From positions 1 through 55,651 of the forward strand of contig NZ_JBHZAH010000022.1 in the NCBI RefSeq assembly GCF_042754225.1: 55,651 bases of DNA, in the 5' to 3' direction. The stretch comes from Rhodococcus_G sp042754225 (GTDB lineage Bacteria > Actinomycetota > Actinomycetes > Mycobacteriales > Mycobacteriaceae). The translations under genes and the position numbers were made by a program. Position 1 is the stretch's first letter. Each line of letters opens with the position of its first letter. The notes beneath the pieces are model-generated. The model was not told the DNA's origin. It did not search any database and saw only the letters and a program-made list of their open reading frames with translations. Positions 35,560 to 43,232 of the stretch are shown here, one piece after another.

Positions 35560-35760
35560 GTTTCGCGGTCCCAGGGCGCCCTGGAGTTCCTGTCCGAAGC
35601 CCGCCGGGTCGCCTACGCGACCGTGAACGCCGAGCAGCACCCCGGTACCGCCGTCGTCGTGCTCGACGACCACGTCGGTGTCCTGTCGCGGATCATTCAC
35701 ACGACCACGCACGTCCGGCCTCACCGTGACATAGAGGAACCTGGCCGACGAATCGACTAG
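35560..35760 (+). pseudogene. Coding remnant A, unknown
   Basis: From about 35560 to a TAG at 35758 the frame reads like a real C-terminus (LEFLSEARRVAYATVNAEQH, then PGTAVVVLDDHVGVLSRIIH) with high GC3, but there is no upstream start and the family is not recognised. Confidence 0.4.
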
Positions 35761-35803
35761 GTCGTCACCCCGGAACCGGAACACTGCAGTTCCAGGGGTT
35801 TCC

Positions 35804-36040
35804 GCGCGGCGTGACATCGGACAGCACATCGTCAACGCCTTCACTGGCCTCGAGGACGGTGACTTCCTGACCATCGCCCAGATTCGAAACACTCCGTCGC
35901 CCCAGTACCCGGTCGACGATTTCCCCTCACAGGGTGCGATCAGCGCGCGTCCGTTCCTCAGCAACGGGGGTCGCACCACGGTGCCCGGCGTTATCGGGGA
36001 GATCTTCAACGGCCGTCGAGGAGCGCGCAAGGCGCGCTAG
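35804..36040 (+). pseudogene. Coding remnant B, unknown
   Basis: This is a second decayed C-terminal fragment: RRDIGQHIVNAFTGLEDGDF, then LTIAQIRNTPSPQYPVDDFP, ending GEIFNGRRGARKAR and TAG at 36038. It is in frame continuity with nothing upstream. It is possibly from the same lost gene as remnant A, because the two lie in tandem, but I cannot show that. Confidence 0.4.
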
Positions 36041-36234
36041 TGGCACCTCGGTTCGCGTATGCGAAGTGGTGAGAATTTGGTTTGCGAACCAGGGTTAATG
36101 TCGCAACTACTGTTACCGGCCGAACGGGATAGATGCGGAACAGACCCCGTGGGCGGCATTGGCGTAGGACGGTGGCGGTCGGTGCCGAGATGGACCGCCG
36201 CGCCATCACTGTGGCCCGGTTGCAGGGACGGGTG

Positions 36235-36717
36235 TCAGCCGATATCGAGGCTGCCGTCTTGGTGGAGCTCGGTGGTGTCGTAGCTGCCGTGGGTGCCGTA
36301 GTCGCTGTACGTGTCGAGGCCGGACTCTGCGGCGATGTCGAGTTCAGGGAACCCGCCATCTCCAGGACTGAGGGTGACGGCGAGCCCTCCGCCCGCCTCG
36401 AATCCCGCGTCTGCGTAAACGCTGCCGTCGACGGATGTCATCGATACATCGGTGGCCCCCGTGTCGGTGTCAGTGGTCGTCTCGATCTCGTCATAGCTCC
36501 CGTAGGCGTGGGAGCCGGTGACCGCAGCGACACCGCCCTCGACCACCGCGCTGATACCGCCGGTGGGATCGAGGGAGATCTCAAGGCCAGAGCCGGCATG
36601 GAGGCTGCTGTGGGTGGAGATGCCGGCGTCGATCGACTGTGACGACACAGCCGTGGTTCCCGGCTGCTCGAGAAGCTCGCTCAGGTCGATGTTCAGCGGG
36701 TCTAGGGGAGCGTTCAT
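36235..36717 (-). CDS. Acidic low-complexity protein, unknown
   Basis: This 160-aa protein starts at ATG 36717 with AAAGGA 10 bases upstream. After a short helix (PLNIDLSELLEQPG) it is very acidic and rich in Gly, Ser, Thr and Asp, with no Cys, Lys or Arg in long stretches (SYDEIETTTDTDTGATDV, then DTYSDYGTHGSYDTTELHQD). Short motifs recur: GSHAYGSYD / GTHGSYD and ISLDPTGGIS / VTLSPGDGGF. There is no signal peptide or TM. It probably forms an extended or Ca2+-binding-like structure. The intact ribosome binding site and lack of stops argue for a real gene; the role is unknown. Confidence 0.55.
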   Translation of the reverse strand: MNAPLDPLNIDLSELLEQPGTTAVSSQSIDAGISTHSSLHAGSGLEISLDPTGGISAVVEGGVAAVTGSHAYGSYDEIETTTDTDTGATDVSMTSVDGSVYADAGFEAGGGLAVTLSPGDGGFPELDIAAESGLDTYSDYGTHGSYDTTELHQDGSLDIG

Positions 36718-36898
36718 CGGCTGCAGGTCCTTTCAGCGGTGCCGGCGAGCTGTTCTCGCCTGGTCACTGAATGTTGGATGCGGCGTGACCGGTGAAAGGT
36801 TCCCCGAGACCTGCCCTGAATTTCCGGGACCAGTGCGACGTGATCCGGCCGGCTCGAAGGCATCGGCTGCCCTCGCGAGTGGGTGGTGTAGTCGTGGG

Positions 36899-36978
36899 TT
36901 ACGACAGTGATGTGCGCAGCGGTGCGAGTGTTTCGGCGAGTTGACTTCGCGCGCGGTGGATTCGGGTCTTAACGCCGC
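36899..36978 (-). pseudogene. C-terminus of an ECF sigma factor (region 4 remnant)
   Basis: The minus strand reads GGVKTRIHRARSQLAETLAP to a stop at 36899. This is the second helix of sigma region 4 (usually GTVKTRIHRAR) and the tail of an ECF sigma factor. Upstream of it the sequence switches abruptly to the duplicated secreted-protein gene, so this is a junction. Confidence 0.6.
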
Positions 36979-37259
36979 CCGGGTACGAGCTAAATACGAG
37001 GTGGTACAAGCTGCCGTGAGAGCCAAGCAGGTCGTGGGACAACAACGCGAACCTGCTCAGTGCGTTCGGCACTAGCGACATCTACTGCTACACCTACCCG
37101 GGGGCCGTGACCGGCCCGCTTCGCCTCGACTGCTTTCAGCTCGATCCGTGGCGGCAGACCCATCAGGTGATGCGGGTCCCGTTCTCGCAGAACTTGCACA
37201 CCATCAATCCGGTCCCGACCCCGCCCGGCCTGCTCCCAGGGACACTGGGATCGTCCTGA
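36975..37259 (+). pseudogene. Truncated duplicate of the small secreted protein (9082-9474)
   Basis: From YELNTRWYKLP to LLPGTLGSS and TGA it aligns with the C-terminal three quarters of the gene at 9082-9474, with the orientation reversed. The signal peptide is missing and one Trp codon is TGA, right after YKLP. Identity in the last 200 bp is very high. It continues past the stop into the first arm of the terminator hairpin and diverges in the loop. Confidence 0.85.
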
Positions 37260-37307
37260 TACTGAAGTGCCCAACCGTAATCGCGTGGGTGTTGCTTTGC
37301 CCGGACG

Positions 37308-37478
37308 TGGCAGTTGGTCGACCACGAGAGCGCGACTTTGCTCAAGGGTCGCGGTTGGGCCGATGTTTCGGATTGGGTGAAGCTTCCGTTCGACAAGGAG
37401 GTTCCGCTTGATTCTCTGGTGGTCGAGATGGCGGCTGACGCGCCTCCATTGCACAACCCGCGCGTGGACGGTGCTTGA
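37308..37478 (+). pseudogene. Coding remnant C, unknown
   Basis: The frame WQLVDHESATLLKGRGWADV, then SDWVKLPFDKEVPLDSLVVE, to TGA at 37476 has clean codon use but no start. It directly follows the secreted-protein duplicate. The family is not recognised. Confidence 0.35.
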
Positions 37479-38017
37479 TCGCACATGACCCAGGAAGACG
37501 CTTCGCTTCTGGCCGAGACCTTCGATGTCGCTGGGGGACGACGGGTAAGCACTTGCACGATGTGAAACGGCATCTGGCCAGTCAAACGTATTTCCCGTTA
37601 CCGGATGACGGGCCGAACTCGCTCGAGAGTGGATCTTCGCGCACACCACCTAGCGTTCAGGCGATCTATCGCAGTTCGCTTGCTACGCAGGCACGCAACG
37701 ACAGGTTTGTGGTCCGCGGAGTACTGACATAGGTACGGCGTCGGTCTCATTGGCCGACGCCGGACCTGTAGTCGATGACTTGCGCCACCTGTGGTGGACC
37801 AGCGGCGGAAGTTCGCGCCCACTTGATGTGGGCCCGGTCGAGTGCACGAGCTATGCCGTGCACCAACATTGTGGATTTTAGCCGTCATGCTTTCGTTGCG
37901 CCGACGGTATCGCGCCGGGGCCTAGCGGTAGTGGGCCGTATGGGGCGGGATCTATTCAAGGGCAGCCGAACTCGATCGCGACGGAGATCGGTCCCTCTAC
38001 GTTTTGGACAGATCAGG
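37479..38017. other. No gene recognised (540 bp)
   Basis: Only short shadow frames are present between remnant C and the solo IS3 end. Confidence 0.4.
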
Positions 38018-38042
38018 TGTCACTTATCTGTGCAGCAGTCCC
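38008..38042. mobile_element. Solo terminal inverted repeat of the IS3 element
   Basis: The 35 bp ending TGCAGCAGTCCC match the right end of the IS at 17043-17077 with about four differences (ACAGATCAG, then TGTCA, then TATC). No IS3 transposase follows; instead the other transposase gene begins nearby. Confidence 0.75.
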
Positions 38043-38123
38043 AGATTCGGGCTACATTGAATGCAAGTCGATGGCTTGACGCTGCCCCTCTGATGGGCCG
38101 AGTGGAAGAACCCTGCCGGCGCC

Positions 38124-39383
38124 GTGTCGGCAGCCGCACCGTGTCGTCAGGTGGTGGTCTTCCCGAGATCGACTCTTTCGCACCGAAAGACCGAAGGTCG
38201 TCGTCGAGGACGACAACTCCGATTCGCCACTGGAGTACGACACCCGACTCGCCACGCCGAGCCGCACGCGCCATGGCTCCATCGCAGACCCGCGGCCCGC
38301 AAGTCGCCAGTCGACGGCAAGCACATGTACACAATCGACAAGGACGCGCGAGCAGCACACCGCAGCGCCGGATTCAACGAGACCGATTACTACATAGGCT
38401 ACGAAGCGCACGCCGTCACCGACGTCCCCGCCAAACCGGGCGCTGGACCGGTCCCGCACGTGGTGCGAGGACTGCACGTGACACGAGCTGGATACAACCG
38501 CGGCACAGCCGGATTGATCGCCGTCCTTGCCCCAGGAGAGCTCCCGAAACCGCGACAAGTTCTCTGTGATCGTGCCTACAACAACACCGAGGAATGGAGA
38601 TTCGCACTGCCGCTGCATCGATGCGGATATGTTCCTATTGTCGACCTGCACTCGACCATGTACCGAAGCGAGGAAGGCCCTGTCCCAGGATCGGTCTGGA
38701 TCGACGGAACCCTATTTACCGAGTGCCTGCCTGCCCGCCTTCGGAAGCTGCCGAAGATCAGAAGGGACATGAGCGCGGCCGAACTGGCACAAGCACAGAA
38801 GCTGCGGGAGATCCGCGCCCCCTACGCATTCGTGCCACACGGACCTCGACACTCCGACGGCACTCAACGCTTCCGAGGACCCGCCGTTGGATCGTCCGCC
38901 CGCGTTCGAAGCCCCTTGTCCCCACGATCGATGAGACTGGGCTACGAACACCCGACCGTACAGTGCAACCGCCGCCAGCCGGACGATCCATGCGCGTGCT
39001 GCAAGACCGTCACGATCCGCAACGAGGACCAACCCAGAACCCGCATGCCGTTTCCGCACGGAACCAAACAATGGTTTGCGTCCTACCACCGCAGGGTTGG
39101 CATCGAGTCCGTGTTTGGAGATTTGAAGGACAACGTTCTGCACGTTCGTCGCGGGTACTATCGAGTGTTCGGGCTCACTGCACACCGACTGTTGCTCGGA
39201 TTCACCTTCGCTGCGCAGAACCTGGTCACTCTGCGCGACTGGCACCTCAGGCGCGGCATCCTCGACTTCTGGGGCAAGCTCCTCGGGGAAACCGAGCCTG
39301 AGCCTCGGCACACGAAGTCGCACCGGCGGGGTACTCGCCGACCATTGGCACGTGCGGCTGCAACAGCGCTTAACGGTACCTAG
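38124..39383 (+). CDS. DDE-type transposase with Cys-rich insert
   Basis: The frame has 419 codons; homology with the DDE_Tnp_1 fold starts at about residue 64 (DGKHMYTIDKDARAAHRSAG), so the N-terminal 60 codons, Arg-rich, are probably out-of-frame decay and the gene is 5'-damaged. Candidate catalytic residues are Asp in the first strand region, Asp in VLCDRAYN and Glu in GIESVFGDLK. An insert with CNRRQPDDPCACCK between them looks like a zinc-binding element. The C-terminus (RRGYYRVFGLTAHRLLLGFT) matches the fragments at 7586 and 20978. It is the most complete of three copies. Whether it is active is doubtful because no start or matching ends are clear. Confidence 0.6.
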   Translation: MSAAAPCRQVVVFPRSTLSHRKTEGRRRGRQLRFATGVRHPTRHAEPHAPWLHRRPAARKSPVDGKHMYTIDKDARAAHRSAGFNETDYYIGYEAHAVTDVPAKPGAGPVPHVVRGLHVTRAGYNRGTAGLIAVLAPGELPKPRQVLCDRAYNNTEEWRFALPLHRCGYVPIVDLHSTMYRSEEGPVPGSVWIDGTLFTECLPARLRKLPKIRRDMSAAELAQAQKLREIRAPYAFVPHGPRHSDGTQRFRGPAVGSSARVRSPLSPRSMRLGYEHPTVQCNRRQPDDPCACCKTVTIRNEDQPRTRMPFPHGTKQWFASYHRRVGIESVFGDLKDNVLHVRRGYYRVFGLTAHRLLLGFTFAAQNLVTLRDWHLRRGILDFWGKLLGETEPEPRHTKSHRRGTRRPLARAAATALNGT

Positions 39384-39577
39384 CGACCACGCCCCACCGC
39401 TGGGACCCCGGTCCCAGCGGAGTGACCTCGGCCATGTGCCGGAATTCGGTCCTCAGGGAACAAGTTCGCCAGATTCGCGCACCCCAACCGCGCCGTCAAT
39501 GCGTGAAGTACGTGCCGCAGTCAGAATGAACCGAGCCATTCCGGCCGAGAATATGCGATTCGAGCGTGCAGCGGGCC

Positions 39578-39622
39578 GATAGGTGAACTCATCTGCACCT
39601 GATGGGTGAACACCCCATGGAG
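39578..39622 (+). repeat. R7 half copy of the dispersed repeat, abutting tRNA-Gly
   Basis: GATAGGTGAAC, an 11-base spacer and GATGGGTGAACACC match the left part of R5. The following CCATGGAG is shared by the repeat and the tRNA (its CCA and discriminator). The right part of the repeat (core and AATCACAC blocks) is absent. Confidence 0.7.
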
Positions 39623-39691
39623 CCGATGACGGGAATCGAACCCGCGTATTCAGCTTGGGAAGCTGATGTTCTACCATTGAACTACATCGGC
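39618..39691 (-). tRNA. tRNA-Gly (anticodon CCC)
   Basis: A full cloverleaf is readable on the minus strand: acceptor GCCGATG pairs with CATCGGC, the D-loop has AATGG, and the anticodon stem TCAGC/GCTGA encloses TTCCCAA, anticodon CCC. The T arm is GCGGG-TTCGATT-CCCGT, and CCA is encoded. It is divergent from dcd. It is the boundary between core chromosome and the accessory region, a classic integration site. Confidence 0.95.
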
Positions 39692-39768
39692 ACGCAGGCG
39701 TTTTGCCACCAATCCGGCGGTCCAACACCCTGCGAGCGGCAACTCTAGCAGACCGCTAATCTCTTGTT

Positions 39769-40347
39769 GTGCTCCTCTCCGATCGTGACATCCGTTCCGA
39801 AATCTCGACCCGTCGTCTGGGCATCGATCCGTTCGACGACTCGATGGTGCAGCCGTCCAGCGTGGACGTGCGCCTGGACCGGTTGTTTCGCGTCTTCAAC
39901 AACACGCGGTACACGCACATCGACCCGGCGCAGCAGCAGGACGAGCTGACCAGCCTGGTCGAGCCGGCCGAGGGGGAGCCGTTCGTGCTGCATCCGGGCG
40001 AGTTCGTGCTCGGGTCGACGCTGGAGTTCTGCAGCCTGCCCGACGACCTGGCCGGCCGCCTGGAGGGCAAGTCGAGTCTCGGCCGTCTCGGGCTGCTCAC
40101 GCACTCGACCGCCGGGTTCATCGACCCGGGCTTCAGCGGCCACATCACGCTGGAGCTGTCCAACGTCGCGAACCTGCCGATCACCCTGTGGCCGGGCATG
40201 AAGATCGGTCAGCTGTGCCTGATCCGCCTGTCCAGTCCGGCGGAGCACCCGTACGGCAGCGCCGCGGTCGGGTCGAAGTACCAGGGTCAGCGCGGGCCGA
40301 CGCCGTCGAAGGCGTACCTGAACTTCGTGAAGTCGCCGACGTCCTAG
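39769..40347 (+). CDS. dcd: dCTP deaminase
   Basis: This 192-aa enzyme of pyrimidine deoxynucleotide synthesis deaminates dCTP; the mycobacterial-type enzyme is bifunctional and yields dUMP. The start is GTG 39769 (LLSDRDIRSEI), the normal N-terminus for the family. Motifs are QPSSVDVRLD, LEGKSSLGRLGL (catalytic Arg and Ser) and THSTAGFIDPGFSGHITLEL (catalytic Glu), then YQGQRGPTPSK at the nucleotide-binding C-terminus. Length and termini are complete. It is the first gene of the core part, 77 bp from the tRNA-Gly gene and upstream of the UDP-glucose dehydrogenase gene on the same strand, matching the mycobacterial order dcd-udgA. Confidence 0.96.
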   Translation: MLLSDRDIRSEISTRRLGIDPFDDSMVQPSSVDVRLDRLFRVFNNTRYTHIDPAQQQDELTSLVEPAEGEPFVLHPGEFVLGSTLEFCSLPDDLAGRLEGKSSLGRLGLLTHSTAGFIDPGFSGHITLELSNVANLPITLWPGMKIGQLCLIRLSSPAEHPYGSAAVGSKYQGQRGPTPSKAYLNFVKSPTS

Positions 40348-40469
40348 CCCGCTCGTCCCGCCGTCGCGGGCTCGGCAGGCTGCGCGGGCAACCGGATGTA
40401 CACCTGCTGTTGCCCGGACCATCGCGTCCGCGCCCCGCTCCGCTCACCCGCGGCGCGTATCAAGAATGT

Positions 40470-41792
40470 ATGCGCTGCACCGTATTCGGAACCGGCTACC
40501 TGGGCGCCACGCATGCCGCGTGCATGGCCGAACTGGGGCACGAGGTGCTCGGGGTGGACATCGACCCGGGCAAGGTCGCGAAGCTGTCCGGCGGCGAGGT
40601 CCCGTTCTACGAACCCGGCCTGGCGGACGTCCTCCGGCGCAACATCGACGCCGGCCGCCTGCAGTTCACCACCTCGTACGCCGATGCCGCCGCCTTCGCG
40701 GACCTGCACTTCCTCGGTGTCGGCACCCCGCAGAAGAAGGGGGAGTACGGCGCCGACCTGCGGCACGTGCACTCGGTGATCGACACCCTCGCCCCGCTGC
40801 TCGACCGCCCCGCCGTGATCGTCGGCAAGTCGACCGTCCCGGTCGGCACCGCGGCCGAACTGGGCGTGCGGGCAAGGGAACTCGCGCCCGCAGCCGACGC
40901 CGTGGAGGTCGCGTGGAACCCCGAGTTCCTGCGTGAGGGCTTCGCCGTCGAGGACACCCTGCGGCCCGACCGGCTGGTGCTCGGCGTCGACCGGGCGCGC
41001 CCCGGCCGGGCCGAGGGGCTGGTCCGCGACCTCTACGCCCGACTGATCGCCGACGGGGTGCCCTTCCTGCTCACCGACCTGCCGACCGCGGAACTGGTCA
41101 AGGTCTCGGCGAATGCCTTTCTGGCGACCAAGATCTCGTTCATCAACGCGATCTCCGAGGTGTGCGAGGCCACCGGCGCCGACGTCACCGCGCTGGCCGA
41201 CGCTCTCGGCTACGACGCCCGCATCGGACGTCGATTCCTCAACGCGGGCTTGGGTTTCGGTGGCGGCTGCCTCCCGAAGGACATCCGCGCGTTCATGGCC
41301 CGGGCCGGCGAACTGGGTGCCAACCAGGCGCTCACGTTCCTGCGCGAGGTGGACAGCATCAACATGCGTCGCCGCACCAAGATGGTGGAACTGGCCACCC
41401 GGGCGGTCGGCGGCTCGCTGCTCGGGGCGAACATCGCGGTCCTCGGCGCGGCGTTCAAGCCGGAGTCCGACGACGTGCGGGACTCTCCCGCCCTCAACGT
41501 CGCCGGGATGATGCAGCTGCACGGCGCGGTGGTCAGCGTGTACGACCCGAAGGCGCTCGACAACTCGCGTCGACTCTTCCCGACGCTGAACTACGCGACC
41601 TCCGTCGCGGAGGCCTGCGAGGGCGCCGACGCGGTGCTACTGGCCACTGAGTGGGACGAATTCCGGGCCCTGCGGCCCACCGATCTCGACCCGGTGGTGC
41701 GGGCCCGGGCGATCGTGGACGGGCGCAACTGCCTCGACGGCGCCGCGTGGACCGCCGCTGGCTGGAGTTATCGGGGTCTGGGCCGCGGGTGA
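40470..41792 (+). CDS. UDP-glucose 6-dehydrogenase
   Basis: This 440-aa cytoplasmic enzyme oxidises UDP-glucose to UDP-glucuronate with two NAD+, feeding envelope polysaccharide. The N-terminal Rossmann motif is VFGTGYLGATHAACMAELGH; the central domain has the GKSTVPVGTA and NPEFLREG segments. The catalytic Cys267 lies in GFGGGCLPKD. The C-terminal domain has AFKPESDDVRDSPALNV and the YDPKAL loop. ATG 40470 is chosen because the Rossmann strand starts two residues later; longer frames begin in the intergenic region. It is downstream of dcd, and the homologue in Mycobacterium is called udgA (Rv0322). Confidence 0.95.
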   Translation: MRCTVFGTGYLGATHAACMAELGHEVLGVDIDPGKVAKLSGGEVPFYEPGLADVLRRNIDAGRLQFTTSYADAAAFADLHFLGVGTPQKKGEYGADLRHVHSVIDTLAPLLDRPAVIVGKSTVPVGTAAELGVRARELAPAADAVEVAWNPEFLREGFAVEDTLRPDRLVLGVDRARPGRAEGLVRDLYARLIADGVPFLLTDLPTAELVKVSANAFLATKISFINAISEVCEATGADVTALADALGYDARIGRRFLNAGLGFGGGCLPKDIRAFMARAGELGANQALTFLREVDSINMRRRTKMVELATRAVGGSLLGANIAVLGAAFKPESDDVRDSPALNVAGMMQLHGAVVSVYDPKALDNSRRLFPTLNYATSVAEACEGADAVLLATEWDEFRALRPTDLDPVVRARAIVDGRNCLDGAAWTAAGWSYRGLGRG

Positions 41793-41944
41793 GCCGACGA
41801 GCCGGGGCGCCCGACGGGTTCCGAGTCGTCGAGGCCGGGTCGCACTGTCCGAAGCGCCCCCGGATTGGTTCGCTAGACTCACCGAGTTCAGTGCGCCCTG
41901 AACGAGGGTCGGGGGTGCGCACCTGTCTGCTAAAAGGCGGCTCG

Positions 41945-43222
41945 ATGAGTGCGGTTCTTGGAGTGTCGGTGGGGGCCAGTGCTGTCCGCATGGCGATGCC
42001 CGCAGCCCCCGAGCATTACGGCCCCGTCGCCTTCCACCGCCAGGACATCGCGGTCGACTCGGCCCGCCGCGAGGAACTCGCCGCGCAGTCCATCGGCGTC
42101 CTGCTCGAACACGACGACCACGCGGACATCGGCGCCACCGCCGTCGTGTGCGACATCCCGCACCGCGCCGACGCGCTGCACCAGGAGATGGGCCGGCAAC
42201 GCCTGCACAACTACCACGTGGTGCCCTCCGCGACCGCGGCCATCACGCTGCTCGAGCAGACCGGACAACTCGGGGACGCGCAGACCGTCGTCCTCTACGA
42301 CCTCGGCAGCTCCGGCGTCACCGTCAGCGTCGTCGACCGGTACACCCGGTCGGTGGTGGCCACCGAGACCAGCACCGTCGCCTGCGGCGACTACTTCGAC
42401 TGGCTGGTGCGCGAGCAGCAGCACCGCGACCACGGTCTCGCGGCCCCGGCCGACGAGTGGGCGGCGGCCGAGCTGGCGCAGCGGTGCCGGGCGGCCAAGG
42501 AGCAGCTGTCCGAGTCCGACGCGGTGTGCCTGCCCGGCGACGGCGGGCTGATCCTGCTCACCCGGGAGAAGTTCGAGTCCCTGGTGTCGGTGCCGGTGGA
42601 GGGGTCGGCCCGGCTGGCGCGCGAGGTGATCACCGCGTCCGGTCGCAGGCCCGACGTGGTGGTGCTGCTCGGCGGCGGCTCCCGGATCCCGCTCGTGCAG
42701 GCGGTGCTGCGCGGCTGGCTCGCCCTGCCGACCGTCGTCCCGGCGGAACCGGAGATGGTCACCGCGCAGGGCGCCGCCCTGCTCGCCACGCCGGTCGCTG
42801 TCCCCGCGCCCGTGGCGCCGCCGACGCCGGCACTCGCCGACCTGCCCCCGCTGCCCCGCGGCCGGACGTCGAAGCGTCAGCTCGCGATCGCGGGTGTCGC
42901 GGCGGCCGGCCTGGTCGTGGTGGCCGGGGTCGGTCTCGCGCTCGGCGGCGGAAACGACGGAAACCAGCGCGCCGAGGGAACCACGGTCGCGACCGAGGAC
43001 ACGGTGCCGCCGAGGACGACCGCGCCGGCGACGACCACACCACCCACCTCCGTCACCACGACCCCGCCCGCGCCGGCCGCTCCGGTGCGCGAGGCGACCA
43101 GTTCGGGGTCGACGCCGCCACCGCCGCCACCGCCGCCCCCGCCGCGCTACCTGAACCTGCCGCAGCCGATTCAGATCGAGGTGCCGCCGGGCATCCAGCT
43201 CCCGCCCGGGATGGTCCGCTGA
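41945..43222 (+). CDS. Hsp70-like actin-fold membrane protein with Pro-rich tail
   Basis: This 425-aa protein starts at ATG 41945. Residues 1-280 resemble an Hsp70 ATPase domain of the actinobacterial type: VLGVSVGASAVRMA (phosphate 1-like), VVLYDLGSSGVTVSVVD (phosphate 2), CGDYFDWLVREQ and VVLLGGGSRIPLVQAVL (adenosine loop), then VTAQGAALLA. A TM helix (AIAGVAAAGLVVVAGVGLAL) follows at about 315-335, then an extracytoplasmic tail rich in Thr and Pro, with a run of ten Pro, ending in LPQPIQIEVPPGIQLPPG. It has no substrate-binding domain, so it is not a chaperone of the DnaK type. Such proteins may link cytoplasmic ATP binding to the cell wall. It converges with the YibE/F gene, 10 bp apart. 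Confidence 0.8.
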   Translation: MSAVLGVSVGASAVRMAMPAAPEHYGPVAFHRQDIAVDSARREELAAQSIGVLLEHDDHADIGATAVVCDIPHRADALHQEMGRQRLHNYHVVPSATAAITLLEQTGQLGDAQTVVLYDLGSSGVTVSVVDRYTRSVVATETSTVACGDYFDWLVREQQHRDHGLAAPADEWAAAELAQRCRAAKEQLSESDAVCLPGDGGLILLTREKFESLVSVPVEGSARLAREVITASGRRPDVVVLLGGGSRIPLVQAVLRGWLALPTVVPAEPEMVTAQGAALLATPVAVPAPVAPPTPALADLPPLPRGRTSKRQLAIAGVAAAGLVVVAGVGLALGGGNDGNQRAEGTTVATEDTVPPRTTAPATTTPPTSVTTTPPAPAAPVREATSSGSTPPPPPPPPPPRYLNLPQPIQIEVPPGIQLPPGMVR

Positions 43223-43232
43223 CGGCTGCGGG

